A DNA stretch of 64,000 bases from the NCBI GenBank assembly GCA_020310875.1, contig CM035431.1, positions 15,865,267 through 15,929,266 of the forward strand, in the 5' to 3' direction. A program made the position numbers and the translations under genes. How positions within the stretch are numbered: the first letter of the stretch is position 1; every line of letters begins with the position of its first letter. This stretch comes from Ceratopteris richardii (lineage: Eukaryota; Streptophyta; Polypodiopsida; Polypodiales; Pteridaceae). This document shows positions 1-11,075 of the stretch, piece after piece. The notes beneath the pieces are model-generated. The model ran no database searches. It saw only the letters and a program-made list of their open reading frames with translations, and was not told the origin of the DNA.

Positions 1-1180
1 CATTATAACTACTTCAATGCATACATGCATTGTATATGAATATACCTATCAAAACTATACTACTCTTGCACATGGGAAAAACATAAGGATATCATATATT
101 CATCCACAAACTGCATATAGTCTCTTAGAAATACAATACATAATTAGTCAAGGAATATTCACACTTATGACGCAAATAGAGTCCATAAGAAGATCATGAT
201 CTCATGTTCATCTAAGTGTGCTATGTGATGGACCTATTATTTTCTTCAGCGTTCCCCCATGAGATCATATTTCATCATGACATAGCAATCATAGAAGTAA
301 TGATCTATGAACAAGAATCTGATTCAGTGATACTATTAAATCTCTCTAAAGATTCGTATCAGCTCTTTTCGTTTCCTACTCATATGATAATTTCCCTATT
401 TCACCAAACATTTGTTTCATAAAATAAGGATCAATCATATTTTCGTTCTTCATTTTGGTTCTATAAAATACGGAATTTCTTTTACAATAATTAATCTCTT
501 ATAATTCATTCCCCTTTTCGGTAGACTAAAATAAGCATTAGGATCATCATGATCATTTTCATCATCATCATGATCATCACATTGAAATGGTAAACGGAAT
601 TAGCCATTGTAAGTGATGATAGGAATTCCTTGATATGAACATGAATAAGAAAACTCCAATCCACGAGAGATGATACACTCAAGAAAAAAAGAGTGTCATG
701 TCATTTTCATTATCTATGTATTATTTAATTTCATAGCACCGTGGTCAATCGCTTTGAGATTTAAAAAATACAAAAGAAGATTCCATAGACATCTTTTCTT
801 TATGAGATGCCAAGAATGTTGCAATAAGAAAGTGGCTATCAAGAAAATTCATGGTTTCGTTATATATTCCATTCACGATGATGTATCTTTTGAACATTCT
901 TTGAATTATTTCCTCCAAAGTATGCACCAGTCTTACGTATTTTGCATGCTCACTGCATGCATTTTAGTTGTTCAAACTGTGTTTGCTATCTCAAAAGATC
1001 AACATAGCCAATCTTAGAATTTTATTTCGAAGGATCAAGATAGCCAATCTCAAATATTTTCATTTTTGATGTGTATTTTTGCATTGGCATACAAGCGAAA
1101 AATATTGTATTGCAAAAAGTAACAACCTATAAGCTGGGAAAAATAATTAAAATTTTAAGATATTCACCACAATGTAGGGT
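1..1180. other. AT-rich intergenic DNA, no gene recognised
   Basis: Several short open frames occur, the longest being 115 codons at 670-1017, but none shows a recognisable domain, codon bias or splice structure. A short GATCATCATGATCAT-type simple repeat lies at about 541-580. I see nothing else that can be supported. Confidence 0.6.
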
Positions 1181-1865
1181 CCTATAGCAACCCATGTTAA
1201 TGAAAAAATATAATAGATAAAACGAGAAAGGATAGGCATTAACATAGGTTGAGGCCTAATCAGAAGCTTTGGAGTGGGAAAGGAAAGATTTATGATTTGC
1301 ATCCGAAAAATGTCATCATAATATGCATAATGCTCAATAATGCGAATAGAACTAAAGATATGATGTGAATCATCAGAAATGGTGAATTCCTAGTCCAAGC
1401 TGAACCAAACATGCACAACCTGATGGTCATAGTGAAATTCCCTCAATGAGATGGAGGAATTTCTCGTTCTCTAGAAAATTATTCACGTTAGCATGTCAAT
1501 CAATTCTTTACTTTCCATACACAGTCAAGTATGGGATGTTGCATCCTCAATGATAGTAACAAAGTATACCTGCCTGTCAAAAGATGGAGTCTTGAATGAA
1601 CCACATATATCACTATTAACAAGTAAGAATTTTCTTCTAGCATGTGTAGAACCATCTTCGAAGCATGATGCATTTTTCCAAGTATAGTAGCTTCACATGC
1701 ATACTTTTGAATAAACTCAAGTGTTCAAAAACCAACCACCAGATCAATAAAAGGGACCAAAATAAAATTTTTCTTGTAGGAACCAAAATCAAATTCTCCT
1801 TAATACTAGGGAAAGACAATGCATTCTTAAGTGTAATAATACCTCCATTTGCAACAATATGCTGA
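1180..1865 (-). pseudogene. Degenerate Copia integrase region
   Basis: Read on the minus strand, this stretch holds broken pieces of a Ty1/Copia polyprotein. Around 1865-1800 there is ITLKNALSFPSIKENL, the usual LkNVLyvPslkkNLiSV segment between protease and integrase. It is followed in shifting frames by the GK...H linker of the GAG-pre-integrase zinc region and then FVTIIEDAT, which matches the integrase core motif vtfiDDaTR. Frameshifts and stops interrupt every part, and no LTRs are visible in the flank. It is an old fragment. The CACTA element lies only about 250 bp away. Confidence 0.55.
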
Positions 1866-1967
1866 ATTTCTCCAACTCAAGATTTAAAATAATAATCCAT
1901 TAAGTGTAGTAATACCTACATTTGCAACAATATGCTGAATTTCTCCAACTCAAGATTTAAAATAATA
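1820..1967. repeat. Two-copy tandem repeat of about 74 bp
   Basis: Positions 1820-1893 and 1894-1967 are near-identical direct copies, sharing TTTGCAACAATATGCTG and the following bases through an AATAATAAT tail. It is a local duplication within the Copia remnant. Confidence 0.75.
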
Positions 1968-2111
1968 ATCTATCTCATTAGTAATCTGGATCGTTTTCAT
2001 TTCAAATATTAAAATATTAAATCTAGATGTTAACTTTGTCATCATTGCATCAAAATCATTAAACACTTGAAATGATAAAACACATCACGATTAAGGAACC
2101 TTTGCTATCAA

Positions 2112-2114
2112 ATC
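2112..2114. repeat. Target site duplication ATC (left) of the CACTA element
   Basis: ATC precedes the CACTACAAG terminus and is repeated at 29406-29408 directly after the right terminus. A 3-bp duplication is what CACTA elements make, so this pair fixes both boundaries. Confidence 0.85.
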
Positions 2115-2128
2115 CACTACAAGAAAAA
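2115..2128 (+). repeat. Left TIR of the CACTA element
   Basis: CACTACAAGAAAAA; the first 12 bases match the reverse complement of 29394-29405 exactly. CACTA TIRs are the outermost transposase cleavage signals. Confidence 0.85.
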
Positions 2129-2137
2129 GGGGGGCGT

Positions 2138-2366
2138 AGCGATGCCCCAAAATTGGAAAAAAAATAGGAAGCGTCGCTTATGCGATGTGGTCGTCGCATA
2201 AGCGACGGTCAGAATTTCAAAATTTTTTTTTCCCCGACCCTCGTCGCATAAGTGATGCTAGCGTCGCTTATGCGACGTTAATTAAAGAGCGTCGCTAATT
2301 TCGTCGCTGCCTAGCGACGGTGGGAGCGACGTTGGCAAACTGCAGAGCGTCGCATATGCGACGCTC
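2138..2366. repeat. Left subterminal repeats of the CACTA element
   Basis: At least six copies, in both orientations, of a palindromic motif around GCGTCGCTTATGCGACG are packed into about 220 bp (for example near 2169, 2192, 2242, 2262, 2288 and 2345). Diverged copies show CG-to-TG/CA changes. In En/Spm such motifs bind the accessory protein TnpA; that role here is inferred from position. Confidence 0.8.
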
Positions 2367-2396
2367 TGGAATGTAAAACAAAAAAATTGATTTCTC

Positions 2397-2416
2397 CCGG
2401 CACATTTGTGCCGGGA
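2397..2416. repeat. Short perfect hairpin
   Basis: CCCGGCACATTTGTGCCGGG has a 9-bp perfect stem around a TT centre, just inside the subterminal repeats and before a GA-rich tract (2430-2490). Its role is unknown. Confidence 0.6.
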
Positions 2417-2514
2417 CTTGGACGCGAGCAAGAAGAGACGGAGAGAGAGAGAGTGAGAGAGAGAGAGAGCGTGCGAGAAAGAGAGAGGGCCGCACAAACT
2501 AATAGCAAGCAGGT

Positions 2515-3162
2515 ATGCGCACACACACACACACACTTACATACACATACATATGTACACACACACATATACACACATGGACACACACACATACACATAC
2601 ACACACACACACATACACACAAATACACACACATATACACACATACACAAATAAGGTTGCATACACACATGCACACATAATGCATACACATGCACACACA
2701 TATACACATACATATACACACACATACACAGACACATACACACACACACACATACACACACACATACACACACACATACACACACACACATACACACACA
2801 CATACACACACATATATGCATACACACACACATAGAGAGAGACATGCACACACATACACATACATGCATACATAATGGATATGCATATGCATACATCCAT
2901 ACATACTTACATGCATACACACACATATGCATACATAATGCATATGCATATGGGTACATACATACATACTTACATGCATACACACACATATGCATGCATA
3001 ATTCACATGCATACATACACATACATAATGCATATGCATACATACACATACATAATGCATACACACACATACACACATATGCATACATACACACATAGAC
3101 ACATACACACATAGACACATACACACACATAGACACATACACACACATAAACACATACACAC
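2515..3162. repeat. CA-rich microsatellite (left part)
   Basis: About 650 bp of (CA)n interrupted by CATA and TGCATA steps. Open frames across it in all six frames are artefacts of the repeat. It is continuous in composition with 20023-23225; the Gypsy element inserted into the array and split it. Confidence 0.9.
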
Positions 3163-3864
3163 TGTAGCTCAGTGGTGAGTAGCACCTCCTTTAATGTCAA
3201 TCCGGGAAGACATGAGGATGGTATGAAGACCTCGAGCAAGTGAAGGCACAAGTGCGTGAGTGAGAAGCACACTAACATGCACACACATACACACACACAT
3301 GCACACACGGTAAGACAAAGAGTAAGAAGAAATGGAGTTCTTAGATTACTTTCAAAAAGCTCTTACAAGTTCAAATCAATTACAAGCTAACTCCAAAAAT
3401 GAGCTCTCTAGCTCTATTTATAGTTTTTGACTAGGTTTTGGCCGTGTCCAGACCTAGTGTCCGGCCTAGTTAAAAATTAGGTTCTAGGGCCTATTTGAAG
3501 ACTCAAACGAAGTCTAAAAATTATGAAAATTGATAGGTAGCTACTTCAAATGCTCCTCAAGCTCAAGGACTCCTTGGCTTGCACAAAATGGAGCTACAAA
3601 AATATGAAATGGTATCTACAATGGCTTTTAGTGATGAAAATCACTATTGTTGTAGGGATTTCTTCTAACGATTTGACATACATACCTTCGAGCTCCCTAC
3701 TTGCTCCTTCTCCTTGTGTGTCCACCTCTTTGATATGCTTTAGTGTCCTGAAAAAATATTGGCCTACTTGCCAGATCGTCGTTGACTACTCTGTCTGCTT
3801 GTGCCTTCTCTTCTCTCTGACTCCCTTCGTAAGCTTCCTTGCCTTGTGAGTCCTTCAGTTCCAA
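3163..3864 (-). repeat. 3' LTR of the Gypsy element
   Basis: Nearly identical to 19322-20022: both start TGTAGCTCAGTG and end CCTTCAGTTCCAA on the plus strand. For the minus-strand element this is the 3' LTR. On the element strand it begins TTGGAAC rather than TG, so the 5' boundary is uncertain by about 4 bp. Confidence 0.85.
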
Positions 3865-3867
3865 AAC

Positions 3868-3884
3868 CCCCCCTCTCTCGCGTC
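3868..3884 (-). other. Polypurine tract of the Gypsy element
   Basis: On the minus strand GCGAGAGAGGGGGGG lies directly before the 3' LTR, the expected place of the plus-strand primer used in reverse transcription. Confidence 0.7.
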
Positions 3885-4116
3885 TGTCGTCCCTGACAGA
3901 CCCTTGTTGGGTGGGTCGTTGGATGTAGTATTCTACAACGTCTTGTGCTAAGTGATGTTCTGCAATTCTCAACCCTTTGGCCAAGTTCGTGAGTAGAGCA
4001 TCCCAATCTACCGGCCCGGGAACCTCTGGATGTGGTATACGTAACTTTTTTGAATGGAGAGCTTGTTCTACTGCAAACAACTACAATAAATGTGATGGTC
4101 TGGGAATGAATATCTC

Positions 4117-4686
4117 TTAATGATATTCCCAGAATCCCGTGACAAACATTTCCTCAAACGTCTGTTTGAAGCAGGTTGGTATATACTTTCTACACGCATG
4201 CCATGCATATACGACATTAATAGACGGTGTGGTGCTCATGTCGTAGACAAGGTCCTGATTACCTTCATTAAATCCAAGAGCTGACAGATGAGGTTCCTTG
4301 ACATTCTTGAAGGTCCTGAAGGTGACCAACATGAGCTCAAAAATTTTAAGACACATTTGGGCCATGACATCTGGTACATTTTGAACCGGACCCCCCAATG
4401 CCGAATCATCGAAATCATATAGCCGATGGTAGGTTGGCCTTTAGGTGGTGCTAAGTAGACATAATTGAGCCATTTCTCACATCCTTTGGTTGTCAGTACA
4501 GTTTTTGTGTATTCTGGCCATGACCTTCTTCGAAAGACAGGGCAGTAGCATGGGTTGTATTTGATATACAAAGGCATGTTATTCCATGTCCTTACTATCT
4601 CAGGGTAGGTTTCTAGCAGACAAATCCTCCACGTAGGTTGATGTATATTTCCCTGCTTGGCACTTGTTGGGATGTCGTCCGGTGCA
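4117..4686 (-). pseudogene. C-terminal remnant of the Gypsy accessory region
   Basis: Overlapping minus-strand frames (4117-4398 and 4236-4577) together give one broken protein containing NYVYLAPPKGQPTIGYM and AWRICLLETYPEI-like segments. No family is recognised. It lies downstream of the coiled-coil piece at 4689-5351 and was probably part of the same post-integrase protein. Confidence 0.4.
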
Positions 4687-4688
4687 AA

Positions 4689-5351
4689 CTATGTAGCCGA
4701 GGTTGGTTCTTTTGAGGTGTGGTGCTTGATTTCAGCATTGTAATCCGCCATTAAGACACAGAAAGGAACATACAAATTGTCGGATGTGCCGATCCACCTA
4801 TGATTGGAGAGGTTTCTAAAGTAATCCGATTTTATGACTACCTCCTCCAAACGTGACATAGACGCTATCTGAACTACCACTCTGTCATCATGGGTTGTGG
4901 CCACTTTCTCTAACCTTTGCATCCATTCAGGAGCCTTGATCTCGATGGTGTCCATGCCCTCTTCTGTTTGCTTGCCCCTTGGTGCAGGCATGGGAACGTA
5001 TGGGTCTTCGAAGGTTTCCTCTACTTCAATTGGCACTAAGTCTTCAGGTTCGGGTTCTACAAGGGGAGAGGGTTGACGCTCGTATTGCATGACTTTACTT
5101 CGTAATTCTTCTAGTTCTGCTCTGAGTTTTTTGACTTCTTCAGACCTGTCAACTGCGGTTGTGACTTTGCTTGGTGACTCCTGCTGGGTTGCCAGCTGCT
5201 TTAATAGGTTATCTCTTTCTCTTTCTAATGCTGCATGGGCTTCCAGGAGGTCGACATGGGTTTCCAACACGATTTGCATATTCGCTGAGGGGATGGCCTT
5301 GAATCTATCTGGGTCGATTTCCTGTGGGGAACCCTCCATTGCTGCTTCCAA
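4689..5351 (-). pseudogene. Coiled-coil part of the Gypsy accessory region
   Basis: A 220-residue open frame, rich in Glu, Leu and Arg. A heptad-like segment covers roughly residues 28-95, including VDLLEAHAALERERDNL and VKKLRAELEELRSKV, followed by an acidic, Pro-rich stretch. It is open but has no defined start; the frame continues upstream past a stop into more helical sequence (5355-5555). Proteins after the integrase in plant Gypsy elements are variable and mostly of unknown role. No transmembrane segment suggesting an envelope protein is seen. Confidence 0.45.
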
Positions 5352-5555
5352 GTTTTCTTCGTTCTATTTCTGTAGTCGTTTATTTTCCTTGAGTGCTGTA
5401 GACATGTGTTTGCGTAAGAGGGCCATGTTGCATCGAAGCTTGAGATTCTCTGTTATCTGGGAGTGTAGCAGATCATCCATTTGTTGTTTTTCTTCTTCAT
5501 CTGACTGGGGTGGATTGGCTACTAACTGCTCATGTTGTTCGTGTAAAGTGACATA

Positions 5556-6314
5556 CTATTGTTGTAGTAGCCGCTTTTCCCTTTCTAGATCAATGAATCG
5601 TACTTGAAGTTCTTCATGGCTTCGGAAGAGTCTTGTATGTTGGTTATCAAGATGCTGGTAGTGCTGTTGTAGTTGAGACATACACTGATACATATTATTA
5701 AATACATTATTAATAGGGGTGGATGCGGGAAGGGTGTTGAATGCAGAAGGGAAGGGGAAGGGGAAGGGGAGTGTGGATGCGGTGCTGGAAAATGGTGAAG
5801 TGGGAGGTGGGGGAATGGGAGATGGTGGGTGTATGGGGGGAGGGAGAGGTGCGGAGGTGGGTGATATGTCCATAAAATCAAAAGTGGATGCAGTGGTGGG
5901 AGTGATTGTGAACATGGGAATTGTGGGTGCGGTGATAGTGGTGAAAGTGTACAGTGGTGTGTGCAATTGTGAATACGAACTGCCAGGAAGTGTGATCAGG
6001 GGAATGAGGTTTTCCGTGGCTGCGATTAGAATTACTGTGTGAGTGGTCGTATAGACAAGAGAGGTGGAGATAGGGTGTGTGGGTTGTGTGGGTTGACTAA
6101 CGGTCTGTGCTTCAGAATGGGTAGTGGACTCGGAGGCGGTGACAGTAGTGGTTACACTAGTAGTGGGAGGTGAATGTGGTGGAGTTGGAGGTAGGGGTGG
6201 CAAAGGGGGTGACGGAGGTGCACTTGATGTATGGGTTTCCTCAGTATCATGAACGGTGTGTGTTGTGCCCGTGGTTGTGGATGTGCCTTGTGGTTCTGAT
6301 ACTAATACATTCAT
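5556..6314 (-). pseudogene. Pro/Thr/Ser-rich linker of the Gypsy accessory region
   Basis: A 252-residue frame dominated by Pro, Thr and Ser, with many PPSPPLPPLPP-type runs. It ends in a short helical segment (LQQHYQHLDNQHTRLFRSHE) that leads into the coiled-coil piece. It is a low-complexity linker rather than a folded domain; no catalytic motif is visible. Confidence 0.45.
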
Positions 6315-6344
6315 CTGTTTTCCTGATCGAGGGGGACGTCTGCC

Positions 6345-7802
6345 CTATCTTCGCTCCGTTTGTCGTGATAGTGCAAGGGCGGTATGCACCGTCTCAGGTA
6401 CTCCTAAAGCATCAGATATCATGTCAAGTGTGGTGCGGTATTGCTCGTCTACGCCTTCCTCCTCAAGGATTTGGTTCATGAGGGCTTTTCCTGCTGCTAG
6501 GGACAGTCTATGTTGCTCTTGAACTCTGTTGATGGTATCATAGAGCTTTTTCAATTCCTTCGTATAAGCCGGGGCACCCTCAAGTACTTGCAGAGCTTCC
6601 TGATCATATTCCTGCTCTTCTTCCTCTGATTGTCCACCACGTTCCTCCTCTTGTTCTTCTTCTTCTTCACCCTCCACATCGACGACCTCTGGTTGTCTGG
6701 GATGGGGTTGGTCTGTAGCAGTTTGTTGTCCACTAGCTTGCTCTGCCTCGACTTTCGCGTTAACAGCTTCGATTATTCTGGCTACCTCCTCATCAGTTAG
6801 GTCTTCTAATGTGAATCTGTGAGGAAACTCTAGGTCGGTTGGTACAGGTGGGAACACCAGATTCGGTCCATCAGTGCTGTGTCTTGGTAATCTGATAGTG
6901 AAGGGTTGTACCGGCCTCGGAAGTCGTGGAGTTGTCTCAGGTGTCAGTGTCGCACCGCGGGCTTGTGCACAGGGCATCTGAACTGCGCCTCTCATTTTCT
7001 TAGATGGAGGCCCTGCGGTTGATAGCCTACGTTGAAATTCCTGTACCCTAGTCCAAATTAATGCCCTCTGAACTGGCACATCATAAGCCAAACATCTATA
7101 CACAATCCTGGTGAGGGCACAACATCCATACAGTACAGACTTTTGCTTTTTATACCACCTTTGATGAGCCAAGTGGATTTGGTCGATAATCCAGTGGGGC
7201 ATGTTGATTGTCAAATCGAAGGCGTCGGCCAAGTATAGACTAAACCATCTCTTTTATGGTGGCATTGTGAACCTCTCCTGAGCGGGGAATGCGAAATGCT
7301 GCATGACCATTCGCAAATGAATGGCAATCGTTGGTGGCATTCCTACCATGTCCTTTAATTTCATCAAATTTCTGTTCTTCATATTGTCGGGGACCATGCA
7401 CTCCTTCTCAGTGGAAATGTGCATTCCTTTCATGTCTAGGGCTTCCCTTACCAAATTGATAGTCAGCTTGAAACACTTCAGCTCATTGCCCCTTGTGAGA
7501 GATGGGAGGACAAAGGTGATGTATCCCTTTTTATCTTTGCTCGGAGTGAGGGTGCTAATCAAATACGAGCATCTTAGAAAGTCGGGCTTTGGTAATTGGA
7601 ATTTGAAGTAATCGTAGAGTCCCGCCTTCTTCCATATAGGTTTCAGCCCTTCATTATTTTGCAGTTTCTCAAATTCCCTGGTGAAGAAGTGATACCTTCC
7701 CCAGCGCCCATTGAATTCTATCTCGGCCTCCCACATGTAAGTGCCTTCACCCAGAGATCCTGCCACATCACTGAACCAATGTGAGTTTTTGTTGACTGGC
7801 AT
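6345..7802 (-). pseudogene. Folded part of the Gypsy accessory protein (two adjacent frames)
   Basis: Frames 7254-7802 (182 aa) and 6345-7232 (295 aa) are separated by a single stop at about 7252 and read as one protein. The first begins MPVNKNSHWFSDVAG and contains GRWGRYHFFTREFEKL. The second begins MADAFDLTINMPHWI, contains LYGCCALTRIVYRCLAYDVP, and ends in an acidic EEEEEQEEE tract plus a helical tail. The conserved, mixed alpha/beta first half suggests a true domain. Its position after integrase and its helical second half recall the extra ORFs of Athila-like elements, but I cannot assign a family. Function unknown. Confidence 0.5.
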
Positions 7803-7811
7803 TGTGTGCCC

Positions 7812-8803
7812 CTATGGAGGATTCTGAATCGGGATGGCGTGTAATGCCCTCAATGCCACTATGCGTTCCTTCAATTCCTCCTCAATGGGAAGACTTTCAA
7901 TGTCCATGACTTGGGGGCTGGTGCCAGCCTGGGAGCTAGTTCCTACCGTATCTGCCATGTTACTTCTTGCCTCCTGACTCTGTGAGAATATAGAAACATG
8001 TGTTAACATTGTAAAGGACAAAATAGAACCTATTTGTCCCCATTACAACATTAACATGAGTTTGGGAGGGATTAGTAGGTTATTAAGTGCTCAGTGCTTG
8101 TGTGTGTAGTTAGGAATTGGATAGACCTAGGAGCTAAGTGGAATGATGTAGTGTGAGAGTGACATAGTTAGTAGGTGGGCATGGATTTACAACTGGGGTC
8201 CGGGGGTTTATTACAAGTTTTAGGCTGCCAAACACAGTGGATAGGTTTTGATCTTGATTTTGTGGAGACTCTGGAGAGTTTGATAGGAGTATCTACTTGA
8301 AAATGAGGCTTTTTAGGGACCCATTTACAAGTGATTCTACTTGTGCTCAGGGAAGAATATGTGTCCGTGCGTGATGTATAAGAATGGGCATCGGATGTTC
8401 GAGTGAGTGAAACATGTTGTACCTGGTGTGGCATCGGTGTAGTTATTTGAGCCTGCAAGCAAGCCTTAGGCACCCAGATTTGTTGTGATTGTGGGCTAGC
8501 CTTCATCGACTTCTTGGGTACCCAAATAGACTTTACTTTCGTAGAAGAATTTATGAAAGACTTCTTATTAGTGTCGTGTTGTTGATTACTAATAAGAGGT
8601 TTTGGCCGTGGGGTTGGCATGGTCGCAACAGGGTGTTCGCCTTTCCGCACCCACACTTGTTTCAACGGGTGAGACATTCTGCTTCGCACGTTTTTTTGGC
8701 CTCCAGTATAGGGAGTACTCTGCTCCTTCTGTATTTGATCTACCTTTGGTTGCTGCATCCCTCTGGCCTTTGGAAGGGAGTGCCGTCGTATCCTTGACTC
8801 CAT
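7812..8803 (-). pseudogene. Basic low-complexity frames between integrase and accessory protein
   Basis: Two open frames (8168-8803, 211 aa; 7812-8021, 69 aa). The first is Lys/Pro/Ser-rich and repeats a short motif, with KQVWVRKGEHP, KSIWVPKKSMK, QQIWVPKACLQ and CKWVPKKPHF spaced about 30-40 residues apart. The repeated [IV]WVPK core implies a degenerate repeat protein. No known family is recognised, and stops separate it from integrase. Confidence 0.35.
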
Positions 8804-8957
8804 TGTTGAGACAATCCTCTTTCTGCATCAAAGAGTTTTGGACAAGAATAGCATTGTCAACTTCATGTGCACCCCTGCAAGGACCAGGAGCACGTGCCTT
8901 ACCTACTTCCTTGAGTGCCTCATTTTCCAATTCAACTGTAATTTGACTATGATTTAC

Positions 8958-11075
8958 TCATACCTGAAGAAGTCCACTTCTTAGGTTTAGGTTGACTGCA
9001 TGATCATAGATCCAGTCCTGACCCAAGACAAGAGGCTCAGTGAGGTCCTCATCTTGACACACTAGTACTTTGACTGTCATTACTTCATCTTGAATGTAGA
9101 GGGGAAGTTCCACCTCGCCCATGCAAGGGGTTTCCACACCTCCCAATCCTATGAGATATGCTTCTATAGGATTGACAGTTAATTTCAACTTTTGACAGTA
9201 CGAAAATTTAACAGCACTAGTGGCTGCACTTGAGTCAATCAAGGCTCTTACAGTCCTTGCACCCTTTCCTTGTCCTATCTCTAAGGTTATAAAAGGATGT
9301 TGATCAATTATCCTATGAGAGCTGATACCTGAAACTTCACACATAGCCACATGATATCCTTGATCTGCATATGCATGTGTCCTAGGTTGCTCTTTACCCT
9401 GTCTTCTCAACTTCATTCTCCGGATGCGTTCCAATGCTTCTGCTTGAGCTTCTTCTCGAATTCGTCTTTCTTCTTCTTTGCGTTTCTTAGCAGTGTTGAG
9501 TCGACTTAGCATCTCTTCCATCAGAGGTTCCTGATATAACTTGACTCTACATCCGCTTATGTAGCTCGGGAGAATATCGCCTTCTAATGTGGCTAGTTGT
9601 ACTGCTCCACTTGTTGAGATTCTATTAATGATCATGGGTCCGTAGCCTCTCTTCTCTAGTTTCCTCGCATGTTGTTTCAAAGTGTAGACTAGTACTAGGT
9701 CGCCTGCCTTCAAACCTTTATCCTTAACGTGGGCATCAAAGTATGCCTTCTGTCGTTTCTTAGCTGCATATATCCCTGCAGCTGCCCTCAGTCTTGTTTC
9801 TCCTAATCGTTCAAGGTCAAGGAGTCTAGAGGAGAGTTCATGACCCGTCCATTCATGCTCTTGTGCTACTTTCAATGTAGGTATTAAGAAGTCCAATGGT
9901 AGCACTGCATTTTGGCCAAATACCATCTGAAAGGGGGTGGCTTGGAGTACCGTTTTGTAGGCAACTCGGTATGCCCAAACAGCATGGTGTAGCTGTTTGT
10001 CCCAATCAGAGTGTTTATTGTTCACTAATTTCTTCAGTACATTGCATAAGATCTTATTTGTGCTCTCAGCTTGGCCATTAGCTTGGGGGTGATAGGGGGC
10101 AGACTTCTTATGTACTACCAAGAATTCTTGGAGCAGATTTTCAATAACTTCATTCAAGAAGTGAGTGCCTCTGTCACTAACTAGCTCTATAGGTAACCCG
10201 TATCTGGTGAACACATTCTCAAATAAGAACTTAGCTCTTGTTTGAGCATCATTCTTTGTTGTGGCTTTTACCTCTACCCATTTGGTTAGATAGTCCGTGG
10301 CAACAATGATCTACTCTGCATGGGAACCCTTAGCTGGGGGATTAATAGGACCTACAAAGTATATTCCCCACTTAGAGAATGCACGTCCACCTATCATAGG
10401 TTTCAGTGGCATCTCATCCTTGCGTATAGGACACTCAGTTCTCTGGCAAACATCACACCGTTTCACATAGGTATGTGCATCCATGTGAAGGGTAGGCCAC
10501 CACAAGCTTGCAAATAGGATCGCTTTAATCACTCGGTCTTGTCCAAAATGTCCTCATGCTACACCTTGATGAGCAGTTTCCAAGATCTTGAGATATTCAC
10601 TCTCATGGGCGCATAGCCTGAGGTAACCATCTTTACCACGTTTGTATAGATTATCACCAATGAGTGAGTAGTCCAGGGCTTCTTGTTCTAAACTCCTTTT
10701 CCTAGCCAGAGTCATGTCTAGAGGGAATGTTTTCGTCCTCAGGAAGGATACTAGGGGTTCACTCCAATCTGGCACTATGGACACTTGATAAAGAGCGGCA
10801 TGTTCCACAGGTGGTTTAGTGCAGCACATTGGGCATTCCTTGCACAACTTTTGGACATCAGCTTCCATAGTCGGCCAATGCACTCCAAGTCTCCTTAGTG
10901 TCTGTAGGGTTCGTTGCTTTGAGTAGTGTTGCTCTAATGCACCTACATGTGCTAATTGCAACCATTTAGCGTACTCATCCTCTTCCACACAACAAGCCAA
11001 GATCCCTTGATCTGTGTGCTTGTACATTCTTCCTGCTATGATGTGATACTTTTGGGCTTTTACTACCTCTCTATC
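8958..11075 (-). pseudogene. Gypsy integrase with a second retropepsin-like domain
   Basis: The zinc-binding part lies at about 11027-10440, with paired His followed by C..C pairs (KRCDVCQRTE). The catalytic core follows in frames 10311-10532 and 8958-10214: GIYFVGPINPP, then LVSDRGTHFLNEV with the second Asp and PYHPQANGQAESTNK with the catalytic Glu. The C-terminal part includes GDLVLVYTLK. After a basic, Arg/Glu-rich linker the same frame continues into an aspartic-protease-like fold: ALIDSSAATSAV (about 9250-9215), IGLGG, then LGQDWIYDHAV. Here the catalytic DSG is DSS, so activity is doubtful. Stops interrupt the integrase at about 10215 and 10550. Confidence 0.8.

Noticed and set aside
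2282..3308. Long Cys/Val/Tyr- and His/Thr-rich open frames
   Set aside because: They are translations of (CA)n/(TG)n repeats, open in several frames at once, with no other coding sign.
4689..8803. Retroviral-type envelope gene of the Gypsy element
   Set aside because: Right position, but no signal peptide, no transmembrane segment and no envelope motif is visible.
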